NCBI GenBank assembly: GCA_043759735.1
Contig: JAYUQC010000073.1
Span: 25,729-89,728 of the forward strand
Length of the DNA: 64,000 nt
From: CAISIP01 sp043759735
GTDB taxonomy: Bacteria; Pseudomonadota; Gammaproteobacteria; Burkholderiales; Burkholderiaceae_C
Reading direction: 5' to 3'
The position numbers and the translations under genes are program-made. Positions 32,722-41,925 of this stretch are shown here, piece after piece. Position 1 is the first letter of the stretch. Every line of letters starts with the position of its first letter. The notes beneath the pieces are model-generated. The model was not told the origin of the DNA and made no database searches. It saw nothing but the letters and a program-made list of their open reading frames with translations.

Positions 32722-34590
32722 ATGTGTGGCATTGCGGGGATACTGCATCGAGACGGTCGCCCGGCTTCCGCCATAGCGCTCAAGCGCATGACAGATGCCA
32801 TCGCGCATCGGGGGCCTGACGGGGACGGTAGTTTTGTCGAAGGGGCGCTGGCACTCGGTCACCGGCGGCTTGCCGTTATCGATTTGACGCCGGCGGGCCA
32901 CCAACCGATGGCATCGGACGACGGTCGCTATGTCCTGACCTACAACGGCGAGGTTTACAACTTCAACGAGCTGCGGGTCGAACTGGAGGCCAAGGGCTAC
33001 CGGTTCCACTCGCGCACCGATTCCGAGGTGGTTCTCAAGGCGCTCGCCGAATGGGGCACGCGGGCGTTGCAAAAGTTCAATGGCATGTTCGCCTTTGCCC
33101 TGTGGGACAAGCGTGAGCGCAGTCTGCTGCTGGCGCGCGACCGGTTCGGCGTCAAGCCGCTGTACTACGCCAACGTCGGCAACAGCCTTGTGTTCGGCTC
33201 CGAGGTCAAGGCACTGTTGGCAAGCGGGGAGTTGTCCGCCAGGATGAACCGCGCTGGTCTGCAGGAGTACCTGACGTTCCAGAATTTTTTCACCGACCAG
33301 ACGCTGTTTGCCGACGTGCACCTGCTGCCAGCCGGATCATTTGCCGTTGTCACCAGCGACCACGTCAAATTGGAGCGTTACTGGGACTACAACTTCACCG
33401 AACCCGAGGGCGTGGCAGATGAGGCCGCGCTGGTGGAGGAACTGGACCGTCTGTTCCAGCAGGCCGTGTCGCGCCAGCTCGTCAGCGACGTCGACGTTGG
33501 CGCCTACCTCAGTGGCGGGATGGACAGTGGATCCGTGACGGCTATTGCGGCCAAGGAATTGCCCTATATCAAGTCATTTACCTGTGGTTTCGACCTGAAT
33601 TCGGCCTCTGGTGTCGAACTGGGCTTCGACGAGCGGGCCACGGCCGAATACATGTCGTATGTGTTCAAGACCGAACACTACGAGATGGTGCTCAAGGCCG
33701 GCGACATGGAGCGTGTGATGCCACGGCTGGCCTGGCACATGGAAGAGCCTCGCGTGGGGCAGAGCTACCCCAATTTCTATGCCGCCCAGCTGGCCAGCAA
33801 ATTCGTCAAGGTCGTGCTGTCGGGCACCGGTGGCGACGAGCTGTTTGGCGGCTATCCCTGGCGCTATTACCGGGCGGTGGTCAATGACTCATTCGAGTCG
33901 TATGTCGACAAGTACTATGGATTCTGGCAGCGGCTGATTCCCAACCAACTGATGCCCGGTGTGCTGGGTCCGGTCTGGAAAGACGTGTCGCACATCGATA
34001 CCAAGGACATTTTTCAAAGTGTCTTTGCCAGCCATAGCGCTTCGCTGACGCGGCCCGAGGACTACATCAACCATTCGCTCTATTTCGAGGCCAAGACCTT
34101 CCTGCACGGGCTGCTGGTGGTCGAGGACAAGTTGAGCATGGCGCATTCGCTGGAGACGCGGGTGCCGTTTCTCGACAACGACCTGGTCGACTTCGCCATG
34201 AAGCTGCCCGCGCGGCTGAAGCTGGGCAACCTGGGCGAGGTGGTGCGCCTGAACGAGAATGAACCAGGGTCCAAGACGGCCCGGTACTTCCAGAAGACCA
34301 GGGACGGCAAGCTGATTCTGCGCAAGGCGATGGAGCGGCATATTCCGAAGAAAATCACCGATGCCGAAAAGCAGGGGTTCTCGGCGCCGGACGCGAGCTG
34401 GTTCAAGGGCGAGAGCATCGACTATGTACGCAGCAAGCTGTACCGGGGCAGTCCGCGGGTTTTCGAGTACCTGGACCGCCAGGCGGTGCATGCGCTGGTA
34501 AACGATCACCTGGCCGGACGCGAGAACCGCCGGCTGCTGATCTGGTCGCTATTGAGCCTGGAGCAGATGCTGGAGAGGTTTGAGTTCTGA
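32722..34590 (+). CDS. asnB: AsnB-like glutamine-dependent amidotransferase (second of three)
   Basis: A 622-residue protein with Cys2 (MCGIAGIL), RGPDGDG and YNGEVYNF in the glutaminase half. The synthetase half has PP-loop SGGMDSG from residue 264, GTGGDELFGGYPW and LETRVPFLD. The PP-loop differs slightly from the SGGLDSS and SGGIDSS forms of the other two copies. It sits 15 bases after the WbmF-like gene, so the diacetamido-uronic acid is a plausible substrate for conversion to a uronamide. True asparagine synthesis cannot be excluded from sequence. Confidence 0.88.
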   Translation: MCGIAGILHRDGRPASAIALKRMTDAIAHRGPDGDGSFVEGALALGHRRLAVIDLTPAGHQPMASDDGRYVLTYNGEVYNFNELRVELEAKGYRFHSRTDSEVVLKALAEWGTRALQKFNGMFAFALWDKRERSLLLARDRFGVKPLYYANVGNSLVFGSEVKALLASGELSARMNRAGLQEYLTFQNFFTDQTLFADVHLLPAGSFAVVTSDHVKLERYWDYNFTEPEGVADEAALVEELDRLFQQAVSRQLVSDVDVGAYLSGGMDSGSVTAIAAKELPYIKSFTCGFDLNSASGVELGFDERATAEYMSYVFKTEHYEMVLKAGDMERVMPRLAWHMEEPRVGQSYPNFYAAQLASKFVKVVLSGTGGDELFGGYPWRYYRAVVNDSFESYVDKYYGFWQRLIPNQLMPGVLGPVWKDVSHIDTKDIFQSVFASHSASLTRPEDYINHSLYFEAKTFLHGLLVVEDKLSMAHSLETRVPFLDNDLVDFAMKLPARLKLGNLGEVVRLNENEPGSKTARYFQKTRDGKLILRKAMERHIPKKITDAEKQGFSAPDASWFKGESIDYVRSKLYRGSPRVFEYLDRQAVHALVNDHLAGRENRRLLIWSLLSLEQMLERFEF

Positions 34591-34700
34591 TGTCCAATCG
34601 GGCAGAGCGCACAGCCAGGTTTCCCCGATCATCATGGTCTGGTGCCTGGTCGGTCGCGTGCCGATGGAACCTTTACTATGATTGCAGGAAATTGAAGTCA

Positions 34701-35585
34701 ATGAGCGCGTCGAGTCAGACATTTACAAGCTTTCAGGACAAGTGGCAGCAAAACCGGAGATTGGCCTTCGACGAAACCTTGCGCGAAGGGGCGGACATCC
34801 AGACCTGGATCCTCAACCGTAACGGTTTTTCCGCAGGGCAGGACCTGCTGGATTTCCTGGTGCCGAAGCGGCGCATTCTCGACGCTGGTTGTGGCAACGG
34901 CAGGGTCACCGCATTGCTGCACCAATTCGCCCCGCAATCGGCCGAACTGGTGGGGATCGACCTGACGGCCGCGCATGTGGCGCGGCAAAACCTGACGGAC
35001 TACCCACGTGTTTCAGTGCATCAAGGCGACTTGTTGGGTGATCTGTCGTCGCTGGGGACCTTTGACTTCATCTATTGCCAGGAAGTGCTGCACCATACGT
35101 CGGACCCGAAGGCCGCCTTTCTGAACCTGTGCCAGCGGCTGGATCCGGGCGGGGAGATCGCAATCTATGTATACAAGGTGAAGGCGCCGATCCGCGAATA
35201 CGCCGATGACTATGTGCGCGAGCGGCTGTCGAAGCTGCCCTACGAGGAGGCGATGGTGGCCATGCGCCAGGTGACCGAACTGGGGCGTGCCTTGTCGGCA
35301 CTGGACACCCAGGTGACGGTGCCCGATGTGGACGTCCTCGGAATCCAGGGCGGCACCTACGACGTGCAGCGGCTGCTGTACCACTTCTTCCTCAAGTGCT
35401 TCTGGAATCCCGAGCTCGATGCGCAGGCCAATGCGGCGATCAACTACGACTGGTACCACCCACAGCTGTGCACGCGCCATACGCTGTCGGAGGTCGAGTC
35501 CTGGTTTTCCGATGCGAACCTGCGTGTCGTGCAGCATTGCGTTGACCATTACGGGATCACCATGCGTGGGATCAGGATGGTGTGA
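34701..35585 (+). CDS. Class I SAM-dependent methyltransferase
   Basis: A 294-residue methyltransferase: ILDAGCGNGRVTALL near residue 60, VGIDLTAAH, and FDFIYCQEVLHHTSDP. The frame stays open from an ATG at 34590 that overlaps the AsnB stop, but those 37 residues are unlike the family, and the ATG at 34701 has GAAG close upstream. A TACTAT hexamer lies near 34671, too weak to call a promoter. The acceptor is unknown. Confidence 0.83.
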   Translation: MSASSQTFTSFQDKWQQNRRLAFDETLREGADIQTWILNRNGFSAGQDLLDFLVPKRRILDAGCGNGRVTALLHQFAPQSAELVGIDLTAAHVARQNLTDYPRVSVHQGDLLGDLSSLGTFDFIYCQEVLHHTSDPKAAFLNLCQRLDPGGEIAIYVYKVKAPIREYADDYVRERLSKLPYEEAMVAMRQVTELGRALSALDTQVTVPDVDVLGIQGGTYDVQRLLYHFFLKCFWNPELDAQANAAINYDWYHPQLCTRHTLSEVESWFSDANLRVVQHCVDHYGITMRGIRMV

Positions 35586-35659
35586 GCACGGTCGCCCCGC
35601 CCGTATTGATGCGGCAACTTGGGAGCGGCCCGGCATATTCTTGTGAGGGACATGATCAG

Positions 35660-36535
35660 ATGAGGGTCGCGATTTTCGGGGCGAGTGGATATATTGGGCA
35701 GCGACTGGTTGCCGCAATGCTGCGCCGACACGTGGACGTGCTGCCGTTCTCCTCGTGCAGCGATGGTATTTTTGATCCAACGAGTGGTGTCCTGAGTGAA
35801 GACATCCGACTTGCGGGTGCGACAGACTGTGTCGTGTATCTGTCACAGTCACCTTGGACTCGGCAATTGCCTGCGCAGGCGAAGCATGTGTGGGGTGTCA
35901 ATGTGGTGTCGGCACTGCGGGCGGCGACGCTGGCCAGGGCAAGTGGCGCGAAGAAGTTCATCTATGCATCCACCGGCAATGTCTATGCGCCCAGTTTCGA
36001 ACCGTTGGCCGAAACAGCTGCGGTGCACCGTGATGCCTGGTATCCACTGAGCAAGATCCACGCCGAGGAAGCGCTGGCGCTGTTTCGCAACGACATGTCG
36101 GTCCTGTGCGCACGCATCTTCGGTGTCTACGGACCGAATCAGACCGATCGCCTCGTACCCAACCTGCTCCATTCGGTGCGTGTCGGGCGTCCGATCACGC
36201 TGGCACCGCATCCGGTGGACGCGCACGACGATGGCGGGTTGCGGGTGTCGATGTGCTTTGTCGACGATATCGTGGAGATGTTCATCCAGTTCGTGTCGTC
36301 GGACACCGATGGCGTGATCAATGTCGCGGGCCCGCAGGCCAAGAGCATCCGCGAGATTGCGCTGGCGCTGGGGCAGCATGTCGGCAAGGCCCCGGTGTTC
36401 GAGCTTGCCGAACATGCCAGGACGTTCGATCTGGTCGCCGACATCACCCGGCTGACCCATGCCTGCCGGCCGCGCTTCACCAGCTTCGACGTCGGAATGC
36501 GCGCGGTGATGGGTGTCCCCCCTGCCGGGCAGTGA
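35660..36535 (+). CDS. NAD-dependent epimerase/dehydratase-family protein (extended SDR)
   Basis: A 291-residue extended SDR. Cofactor motif GASGYIGQR starts at residue 7; ASTGNVYAP, catalytic YPLSK and RIFGVYGPNQ follow. It most likely epimerises or reduces a nucleotide sugar used by the neighbouring transferases. The ATG at 35660 with GAGGGA upstream is preferred; the frame is open from 35582, which overlaps the methyltransferase stop. The exact substrate is unknown. Confidence 0.83.
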   Translation: MRVAIFGASGYIGQRLVAAMLRRHVDVLPFSSCSDGIFDPTSGVLSEDIRLAGATDCVVYLSQSPWTRQLPAQAKHVWGVNVVSALRAATLARASGAKKFIYASTGNVYAPSFEPLAETAAVHRDAWYPLSKIHAEEALALFRNDMSVLCARIFGVYGPNQTDRLVPNLLHSVRVGRPITLAPHPVDAHDDGGLRVSMCFVDDIVEMFIQFVSSDTDGVINVAGPQAKSIREIALALGQHVGKAPVFELAEHARTFDLVADITRLTHACRPRFTSFDVGMRAVMGVPPAGQ

Positions 36536-36566
36536 TGCCTGGCCCGCCCATACCGCAGGTGCACGC

Positions 36567-37424
36567 ATGACGACGACCCCGTACAGAACCGATGCCAGTG
36601 CTTCGACCCAGCCGCCGCCGGTCGACGTCGATCATTTGCTGGCGAACCGGCAGGCGCTGGAACTCGCGGTCGACGCCGGCGATGCGTGGCGCAAGGTCAA
36701 CGACGCTTCCATCGACGAGTACATGGAACACCATGCGGCAGAGCAATACCCGGAGATGGTCAAGACCCACATGGCGTTGTTCTCCGGCTTCATTGCGCGG
36801 CACCTCTTGGCCGTTGGCGGCCGAACGGTGTTGGACGTGGGTTGTGGTATCGGCAGTCAGCACCCACTCTATGTGCGTGATCTGGCCAACGCGATCGAGT
36901 ATGTCGGCCTCGATCCGATCCAGCTCAACCTGGTACGCGAGTACCCGTTCATCTGCGGTCGGCTCGAGGACCTGGCCAGGCAAGGCCTGTCGCGACCGGC
37001 CGATGTCGTCGTATTCGCCACCTCGCTGGATCATTTCGAAAGCGCCGTGACTGCATTGCAATTGGGCCGGGCGCTCGCAGGCAATGGCCGGATCCTGTTG
37101 TGGATAGGCCTGCACGACTCGCCGGCGGTGGCCTCCATCGTGGGCGCCAAGGTCTTTGCGCGCATCTGCGACATGACGTCTTCTGCAGTCCTGCGTTTCC
37201 TTGGCCTGATCGCGTATTGCGCTTCGCGCGCGCCCAAACTGCTGTTGCAGCTGCGCCGGCGCGAAGCCCTGTTGGCGACCGGCGGGCGACTCGACAAGTT
37301 CCATTTCCATTATTTTCTGCGCGAACCCTTGCGCGAGTTGCTGGCCGCCAACGGGACGGTCGAGGAGTTCCTGATGGTGCCGGGCTCGAACAGCTGCTTT
37401 GTCGCACTGGGTCCGCACCGCTAG
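36567..37424 (+). CDS. Class I SAM-dependent methyltransferase
   Basis: A 285-residue protein with VLDVGCGIGSQHPLY near residue 90, YVGLDPIQLNL and VVFATSLDHFESAV, typical of class I methyltransferases. The N-terminal 40 residues are low-complexity (Thr, Ser, Pro), and an ARICDMTSSAVLRFLGL stretch in the second half is hydrophobic. The ATG at 36567 lies 31 bases after the SDR stop. The substrate is unknown. Confidence 0.82.
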   Translation: MTTTPYRTDASASTQPPPVDVDHLLANRQALELAVDAGDAWRKVNDASIDEYMEHHAAEQYPEMVKTHMALFSGFIARHLLAVGGRTVLDVGCGIGSQHPLYVRDLANAIEYVGLDPIQLNLVREYPFICGRLEDLARQGLSRPADVVVFATSLDHFESAVTALQLGRALAGNGRILLWIGLHDSPAVASIVGAKVFARICDMTSSAVLRFLGLIAYCASRAPKLLLQLRRREALLATGGRLDKFHFHYFLREPLRELLAANGTVEEFLMVPGSNSCFVALGPHR

Positions 37425-37436
37425 CATGGTCATGCG

Positions 37437-38873
37437 ATGCTGAAGCTGGCGCTCAAGGACAGCCTGGTCTACGGCGTTGGAGGCGTCGCAACGCGTGCGG
37501 TCGGGTTGCTGTTGTTGCCGCTGTATTCGCGCATCCTGTCGCCCAGCGCGTACGGGGTGTTCGACCTGGTGGTGGCGTCGGCGACGATAGCGGTGATCGT
37601 GGTTCCGCTGGAGGTGTCGCTGGGGTTGGCCCGGCTGTACCCGGATGCCGACTCCGCCCAGGACAAGCGCCGCTACGCCACGACGGCGTGGCTGTTCACC
37701 TTGGCCATGTACGGCTTGTTTGCGCTGCTCGCGCTCGGCCTGTATGCCGGCACGCGTCTGCCGGCTGTTCCCGACGTGTCGGCCCCGGTGCTGGGACTGG
37801 GCCTGATCTACGTGGTGCTGTTCGGACTGCTTGCGTTTTTGCAGAATCAGCTGCGCTGGGAACTCAAGGGACGCAACTATTCGACCGTCACCATCCTCAA
37901 TGCCTTTGGCGGCGGAGCGCTGGCGGCGGTTCTTGGCTGGTATTTTGGCCTGCCCGGCCTGTTGCTGGGCATGGTCGCAGGTGCGGCCGGTGCCATCCTG
38001 CTGGCACGCCTGTTCGTCGGCAGGAGCCTCAAGGGTCGCTGGGACGCATCCAAGCTGCGCTCGATGCTTCATTATTCGCTGCCGCTGGTACCCGCCAGCC
38101 TGAGCGCCTTGGTCACGCTCTACGTGGACCGGGCCCTGCTGACATCGTATGCGGGATTGCATGAGCTGGGGCTGTTTGCGCTCGGGTACCGCGTGGCCAG
38201 TATCAGCCTGCTCGGACTGATCGGCATCCAGGGTGCGCTGATTCCACTGATCTACACCCACCATGCCGCCAACCGGACACCCGCCGACATCGCCCGCTTG
38301 TTCCGTTGGTTTGTCGGAGTCTCGATACTGCTGTGCGGTTTCCTTGGTCTGTTCGCCCGCGAAATACTGCGTGTCTTGGTCGATTCATCGTTTTATCAGG
38401 CCAGCACCATCGTGATGGTGCTGGCGCCTGCGTGCGTGATGATGCAGCTGTACATTTTCTTCCCGGGCATGTTCCTGGCCAAGAAGACCTGGCTGCAACT
38501 AGGGGTGCAGGCCGCCGCGGCGCTCGCCAACATCCTCGTCTGTCTATGGTTGATTCCTCGCTTGGGCTTTGTCGGCGCGGCCCTGGGCAATCTTGCAGCG
38601 TCGGTCCTGTTTTTCGGCGTCTGGGCAAACTTCAGCCAGGCCCATTACCGAATACCGTTCGAGTGGCGAACGCTGTCAATTGGCGTTGCCCTGTATGTCA
38701 TGGTGGTAGCCATCGGTGAACAGCTGCGTCTCTCTCCGTGGCCGGCGGTGCTGGTCAAGTCGGCCCTTTTCGTCGCCTTGGTCCTGGGCCTTTACGGCCT
38801 GAGGTTCGTGCGGACCGACGAGTGGTCGGCCCTGCTGCTGCGCGTTCGCCTGCGCCTGGGGCGAGCGACATGA
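37437..38873 (+). CDS. Wzx-type polysaccharide flippase, second copy
   Basis: A 478-residue polytopic protein with about 12-14 hydrophobic segments. The amphipathic start KDSLVYGVGGVATRAVGLLL and the helix pair ILSPSAYGVFDLV are typical of O-antigen flippases (polysaccharide_synt family). It would translocate undecaprenyl-linked units to the periplasm. The stop overlaps the following glycosyltransferase ATG (ATGA). It differs clearly from the flippase at 19319. Confidence 0.88.
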   Translation: MLKLALKDSLVYGVGGVATRAVGLLLLPLYSRILSPSAYGVFDLVVASATIAVIVVPLEVSLGLARLYPDADSAQDKRRYATTAWLFTLAMYGLFALLALGLYAGTRLPAVPDVSAPVLGLGLIYVVLFGLLAFLQNQLRWELKGRNYSTVTILNAFGGGALAAVLGWYFGLPGLLLGMVAGAAGAILLARLFVGRSLKGRWDASKLRSMLHYSLPLVPASLSALVTLYVDRALLTSYAGLHELGLFALGYRVASISLLGLIGIQGALIPLIYTHHAANRTPADIARLFRWFVGVSILLCGFLGLFAREILRVLVDSSFYQASTIVMVLAPACVMMQLYIFFPGMFLAKKTWLQLGVQAAAALANILVCLWLIPRLGFVGAALGNLAASVLFFGVWANFSQAHYRIPFEWRTLSIGVALYVMVVAIGEQLRLSPWPAVLVKSALFVALVLGLYGLRFVRTDEWSALLLRVRLRLGRAT

Positions 38874-40030
38874 CGGCTGCGCGACTACGGGTGCTTCATG
38901 CGCCCAGTTCGGTGGGCGGAAACCCACTGGCCTTGAGCAGGGCCCTCAAGGCGCTCGGCGTTGACAGCACGTCCCTGGTGGTGTCGCAGAACTACCTGTC
39001 CTATGAGGCCGACATCGTGTTGCACCATCCGGGCGGGAGTTTTCTGGTCCGGGAGCTCAAGCGCTTGTGGGCGCTGTTTTTCTATTTGCCGCGTTTCGGC
39101 GTCATCCACTACAACGCGGGAACGACGATTGCCAGCGCCTATGGCTTGGCATTTCCCGCGCAGCGTGAGCGCAGCGCCGCGGCGCTGGTTCGCTACGTCT
39201 ATGCTGCCTATCTGCGCCAGCTGCAGAGGTTCGAATTGTGGTGGGTGTCGTTGCTCCGCAAGGTGGTTTTCATCACTTATCAAGGTGACGACGCCCGGCA
39301 GGGCGACTACTGCCTGGAGCATTTCGCCATCAGCATCGCGGCGCAGGTCGAGCCCGGCTATTACGACGACGCATCGGACGCGTTCAAGCGGCGCAGCATT
39401 GCTCGCCTGGCGACCATCGCCAGCGAAATCTATGCCGTGAATCCGGATTTGCTGCACGTGCTGCCGGCACGGGCCAGGTTTGTGCCCTACTCACTGTTTT
39501 TCCTGTCGGACTGGATGCCACGCTACGAGCAAGATCAGCCGCGCCCGCTGCGCATCGTGCACGCGCCGAGCCATCGCAAGGTCAAGGGCACCGATGCGAT
39601 TGTGGCGGCGTGCGCGGCGCTCAAGAGTCAGGGTTTCGAGTTCGAGCTTGTTCTGGTGGAAGGCTTGAGCCACGCGCAGGCGCGTAGCGTCTACGCGTCG
39701 GCAGACGTGTTGATCGACCAGTTGTATGCCGGCTGGTACGGTGGTCTGGCGGTCGAACTGATGGCGTTGGGAAAACCGGTCATGGTCTATCTGCGCGACG
39801 ACGACCTGCATTTTCTTCCCGCCGGCATGCGCGACCAATTGCCTTTCATACGCATCACACCGGATTCGGTGCAACGGGCGTTGCAGCAGGTGCTGGAGAC
39901 GCCGCGTACCGAATTGGTCGCTCTTGGCAAGCGCAGCCGCGCGTTTGTCGAGCGATGGCATGACCCGATGGTGATCGCCGCCGACATGAAGCGAGATTAC
40001 GACGCGGCCCTGGCGCGGCGTCGCGCCTGA
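38870..40030 (+). CDS. Glycosyltransferase, GT-B fold
   Basis: A 386-residue protein with a glycosyltransferase-like layout: RVLHAPSSVGGNPLALSRAL at the N-terminus, YQGDDARQGD, RIVHAPSHRKVKGT starting the donor half, then DVLIDQLYAGWYGGLAVELM. The last matches the GT4 region that carries the conserved Glu. The start overlaps the flippase stop; further upstream open frame is a shadow of that gene. The sugar is unknown. Confidence 0.8.
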   Translation: MTAARLRVLHAPSSVGGNPLALSRALKALGVDSTSLVVSQNYLSYEADIVLHHPGGSFLVRELKRLWALFFYLPRFGVIHYNAGTTIASAYGLAFPAQRERSAAALVRYVYAAYLRQLQRFELWWVSLLRKVVFITYQGDDARQGDYCLEHFAISIAAQVEPGYYDDASDAFKRRSIARLATIASEIYAVNPDLLHVLPARARFVPYSLFFLSDWMPRYEQDQPRPLRIVHAPSHRKVKGTDAIVAACAALKSQGFEFELVLVEGLSHAQARSVYASADVLIDQLYAGWYGGLAVELMALGKPVMVYLRDDDLHFLPAGMRDQLPFIRITPDSVQRALQQVLETPRTELVALGKRSRAFVERWHDPMVIAADMKRDYDAALARRRA

Positions 40031-40035
40031 GACCT

Positions 40036-41925
40036 ATGTGCGGCATCCTGGGCGCTTGGTATTGCGATGCGGCAGCAGTCAGCGAGACGCGTGTGGCCAG
40101 CGCGCTGGGCTTTATGCGCCATCGAGGACCCAACGACCAGGGCTCCGAATACGTTGCAGTCGGCCCTGGTGTCGTGTTGCTGGGTCAGACCCGGTTGTCG
40201 ATCATCGACCTGTCCCAGGGCGGTCACCAGCCGATGCATTCGAGCGATGGATCGTTCTCGCTGGTGTTCAACGGTGAAATCTACAACTACCGGGAACTGC
40301 GCAGGGAGTTGCAGGCGACCGGGAGTGTCTTTCGCTCGGCATCCGATACCGAAGTCCTCCTCGTGGCCTGGCAGGTATGGGGCGAAGCCTGCCTGAAACG
40401 CCTGGTTGGCATGTTCGCGTTCGTCATGCTCGACCGGCAGCGGGGTCAGTTGGTGTGCGTACGGGATGCTTTTGGCATCAAGCCGTTTTTTTACGTGGCT
40501 GGCGCGCGGCGCTTTGCGTTTGCGTCGGAATTGCCGGCGCTTTGCGCATTGACGGGCGACAAGCCGCAGGCGGACTGGCAGCGTGGCTACGACTACCTGG
40601 TCCATGGCGACTATGACAGTGGGCCCCATAGCTTCGTGCGCGACCACAAGCATCTGATGCCTGGGCAGTTGATGACCGTCAGCCTGCAAGATGGTCATAT
40701 CGATGGCCCGCGCCCATGGTGGCGCCCCCAGGTGCAGTCCACGTACACACTCGGATTTGCCGATGCCGCCGTCGAACTGCGGGAGAAGTTCCTGACCAAC
40801 ATCCGCTTGCATCTGCGCAGCGATGTTCCGCTTGGAGCGGCCTTGTCGGGCGGCATCGATTCGTCGGCTATTGTGTGCGCCATGCGGGTCGTCGAGCCCG
40901 ACATGCCGATTCACACATTCAGCTACATTGCCAGTGGGTCGTCGGTATCCGAGGAGCCCTGGGTGGACCTGGTCAACCAGCACGTGGGAGCCGACGCGCA
41001 CAAGATCGTGCTCGGCCCCCAGGATCTGGTCGCCGACCTGGACGCGCTGCTGGCAGCGCAGGGGGAGCCGTTTGGCAGCACCAGCATCTATGCCCAGTAC
41101 GCGGTCTATCGGGCGGCGCGCGAGCACGGTATCACGGTCACGTTGGATGGTCAGGGCGTGGACGAAGCGGCAGCAGGGTACAACGGCTACCCGGGCCAGC
41201 GCGTCCGGAGCCTGGTCGACAATGGCCAGTATCGGGACGCATGGCGCTTTCTGGCGCATTGGGCGCAATGGCCGGACAGAAGCCGCGTCGAAGGGCTCAA
41301 ACGCGTCGCAAACCAATTCACACGGGGACCCGTGCGGCAATGGCTGCGACGGATGAACGGCATGTCGGATACGCCCGGCTGGCTCAATGCCGCAGTGCTG
41401 CGGGACGCCGGCGTCAGGTTCGGCACGCCGGATGACAGCGCAGATGACAGTGTGCCTGGTCGCCGGCTCGTGTCCGAGCTTGCGGCATCCCTGACACGCA
41501 GGGGCTTGTTGGGTTTGCTGCGCCACGGGGACCGCAACGCCATGCGTTTTTCGGTCGAGAGCCGTGTCCCCTTTTTGACCGTCGACATGATCGAGTTCCT
41601 GTTGTCGCTGCCAGAGTCGTATCTGGTTTCGCCGACGGGGGAGACCAAGAGCGTGTTTCGCGCGGCCATGCGTGGCATCGTGCCGGATGCCGTTCTCGAT
41701 CGGCGCGACAAGATCGGGTTTGCGACGCCGGAGCGTGCATGGATCGCCGCCATTGCGCCCATGGTGCGGGGCTGGCTGGGCGATGATCTGGCGTTGCCGT
41801 TTCTGGACCAGCGCCATCTGTTGCGCGAATTTGACCAGATCATGGCTGGAAAGAAGCCGTTTGGCTGGGTCGTCTGGCGGTGGATCAATTATCTGCATTG
41901 GCACAGGCGGACGTGTCAGATATGA
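40036..41925 (+). CDS. asnB: AsnB-like glutamine-dependent amidotransferase (third of three)
   Basis: A 629-residue protein with Cys2 (MCGILGAW), RHRGPNDQG, FNGEIYNYREL and DTEVLLVAW in the glutaminase half. The synthetase half has PP-loop SGGIDSS from residue 271, GQGVDEAAAGY in place of the usual GGDEFFGGY, and ESRVPFLTVDM. It is the most divergent of the three copies. The ATG follows the previous stop by 5 bases and the stop overlaps the next GT4 gene. Amidation of a uronic acid is the likely role by context. Confidence 0.87.
   Translation: MCGILGAWYCDAAAVSETRVASALGFMRHRGPNDQGSEYVAVGPGVVLLGQTRLSIIDLSQGGHQPMHSSDGSFSLVFNGEIYNYRELRRELQATGSVFRSASDTEVLLVAWQVWGEACLKRLVGMFAFVMLDRQRGQLVCVRDAFGIKPFFYVAGARRFAFASELPALCALTGDKPQADWQRGYDYLVHGDYDSGPHSFVRDHKHLMPGQLMTVSLQDGHIDGPRPWWRPQVQSTYTLGFADAAVELREKFLTNIRLHLRSDVPLGAALSGGIDSSAIVCAMRVVEPDMPIHTFSYIASGSSVSEEPWVDLVNQHVGADAHKIVLGPQDLVADLDALLAAQGEPFGSTSIYAQYAVYRAAREHGITVTLDGQGVDEAAAGYNGYPGQRVRSLVDNGQYRDAWRFLAHWAQWPDRSRVEGLKRVANQFTRGPVRQWLRRMNGMSDTPGWLNAAVLRDAGVRFGTPDDSADDSVPGRRLVSELAASLTRRGLLGLLRHGDRNAMRFSVESRVPFLTVDMIEFLLSLPESYLVSPTGETKSVFRAAMRGIVPDAVLDRRDKIGFATPERAWIAAIAPMVRGWLGDDLALPFLDQRHLLREFDQIMAGKKPFGWVVWRWINYLHWHRRTCQI

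Noticed and set aside
36477..41904. Long - strand open frames of about 600 codons (36477-38264 and 39997-41904)
   Set aside because: Both are antisense to clear methyltransferase, flippase and AsnB genes and have shadow-like composition.
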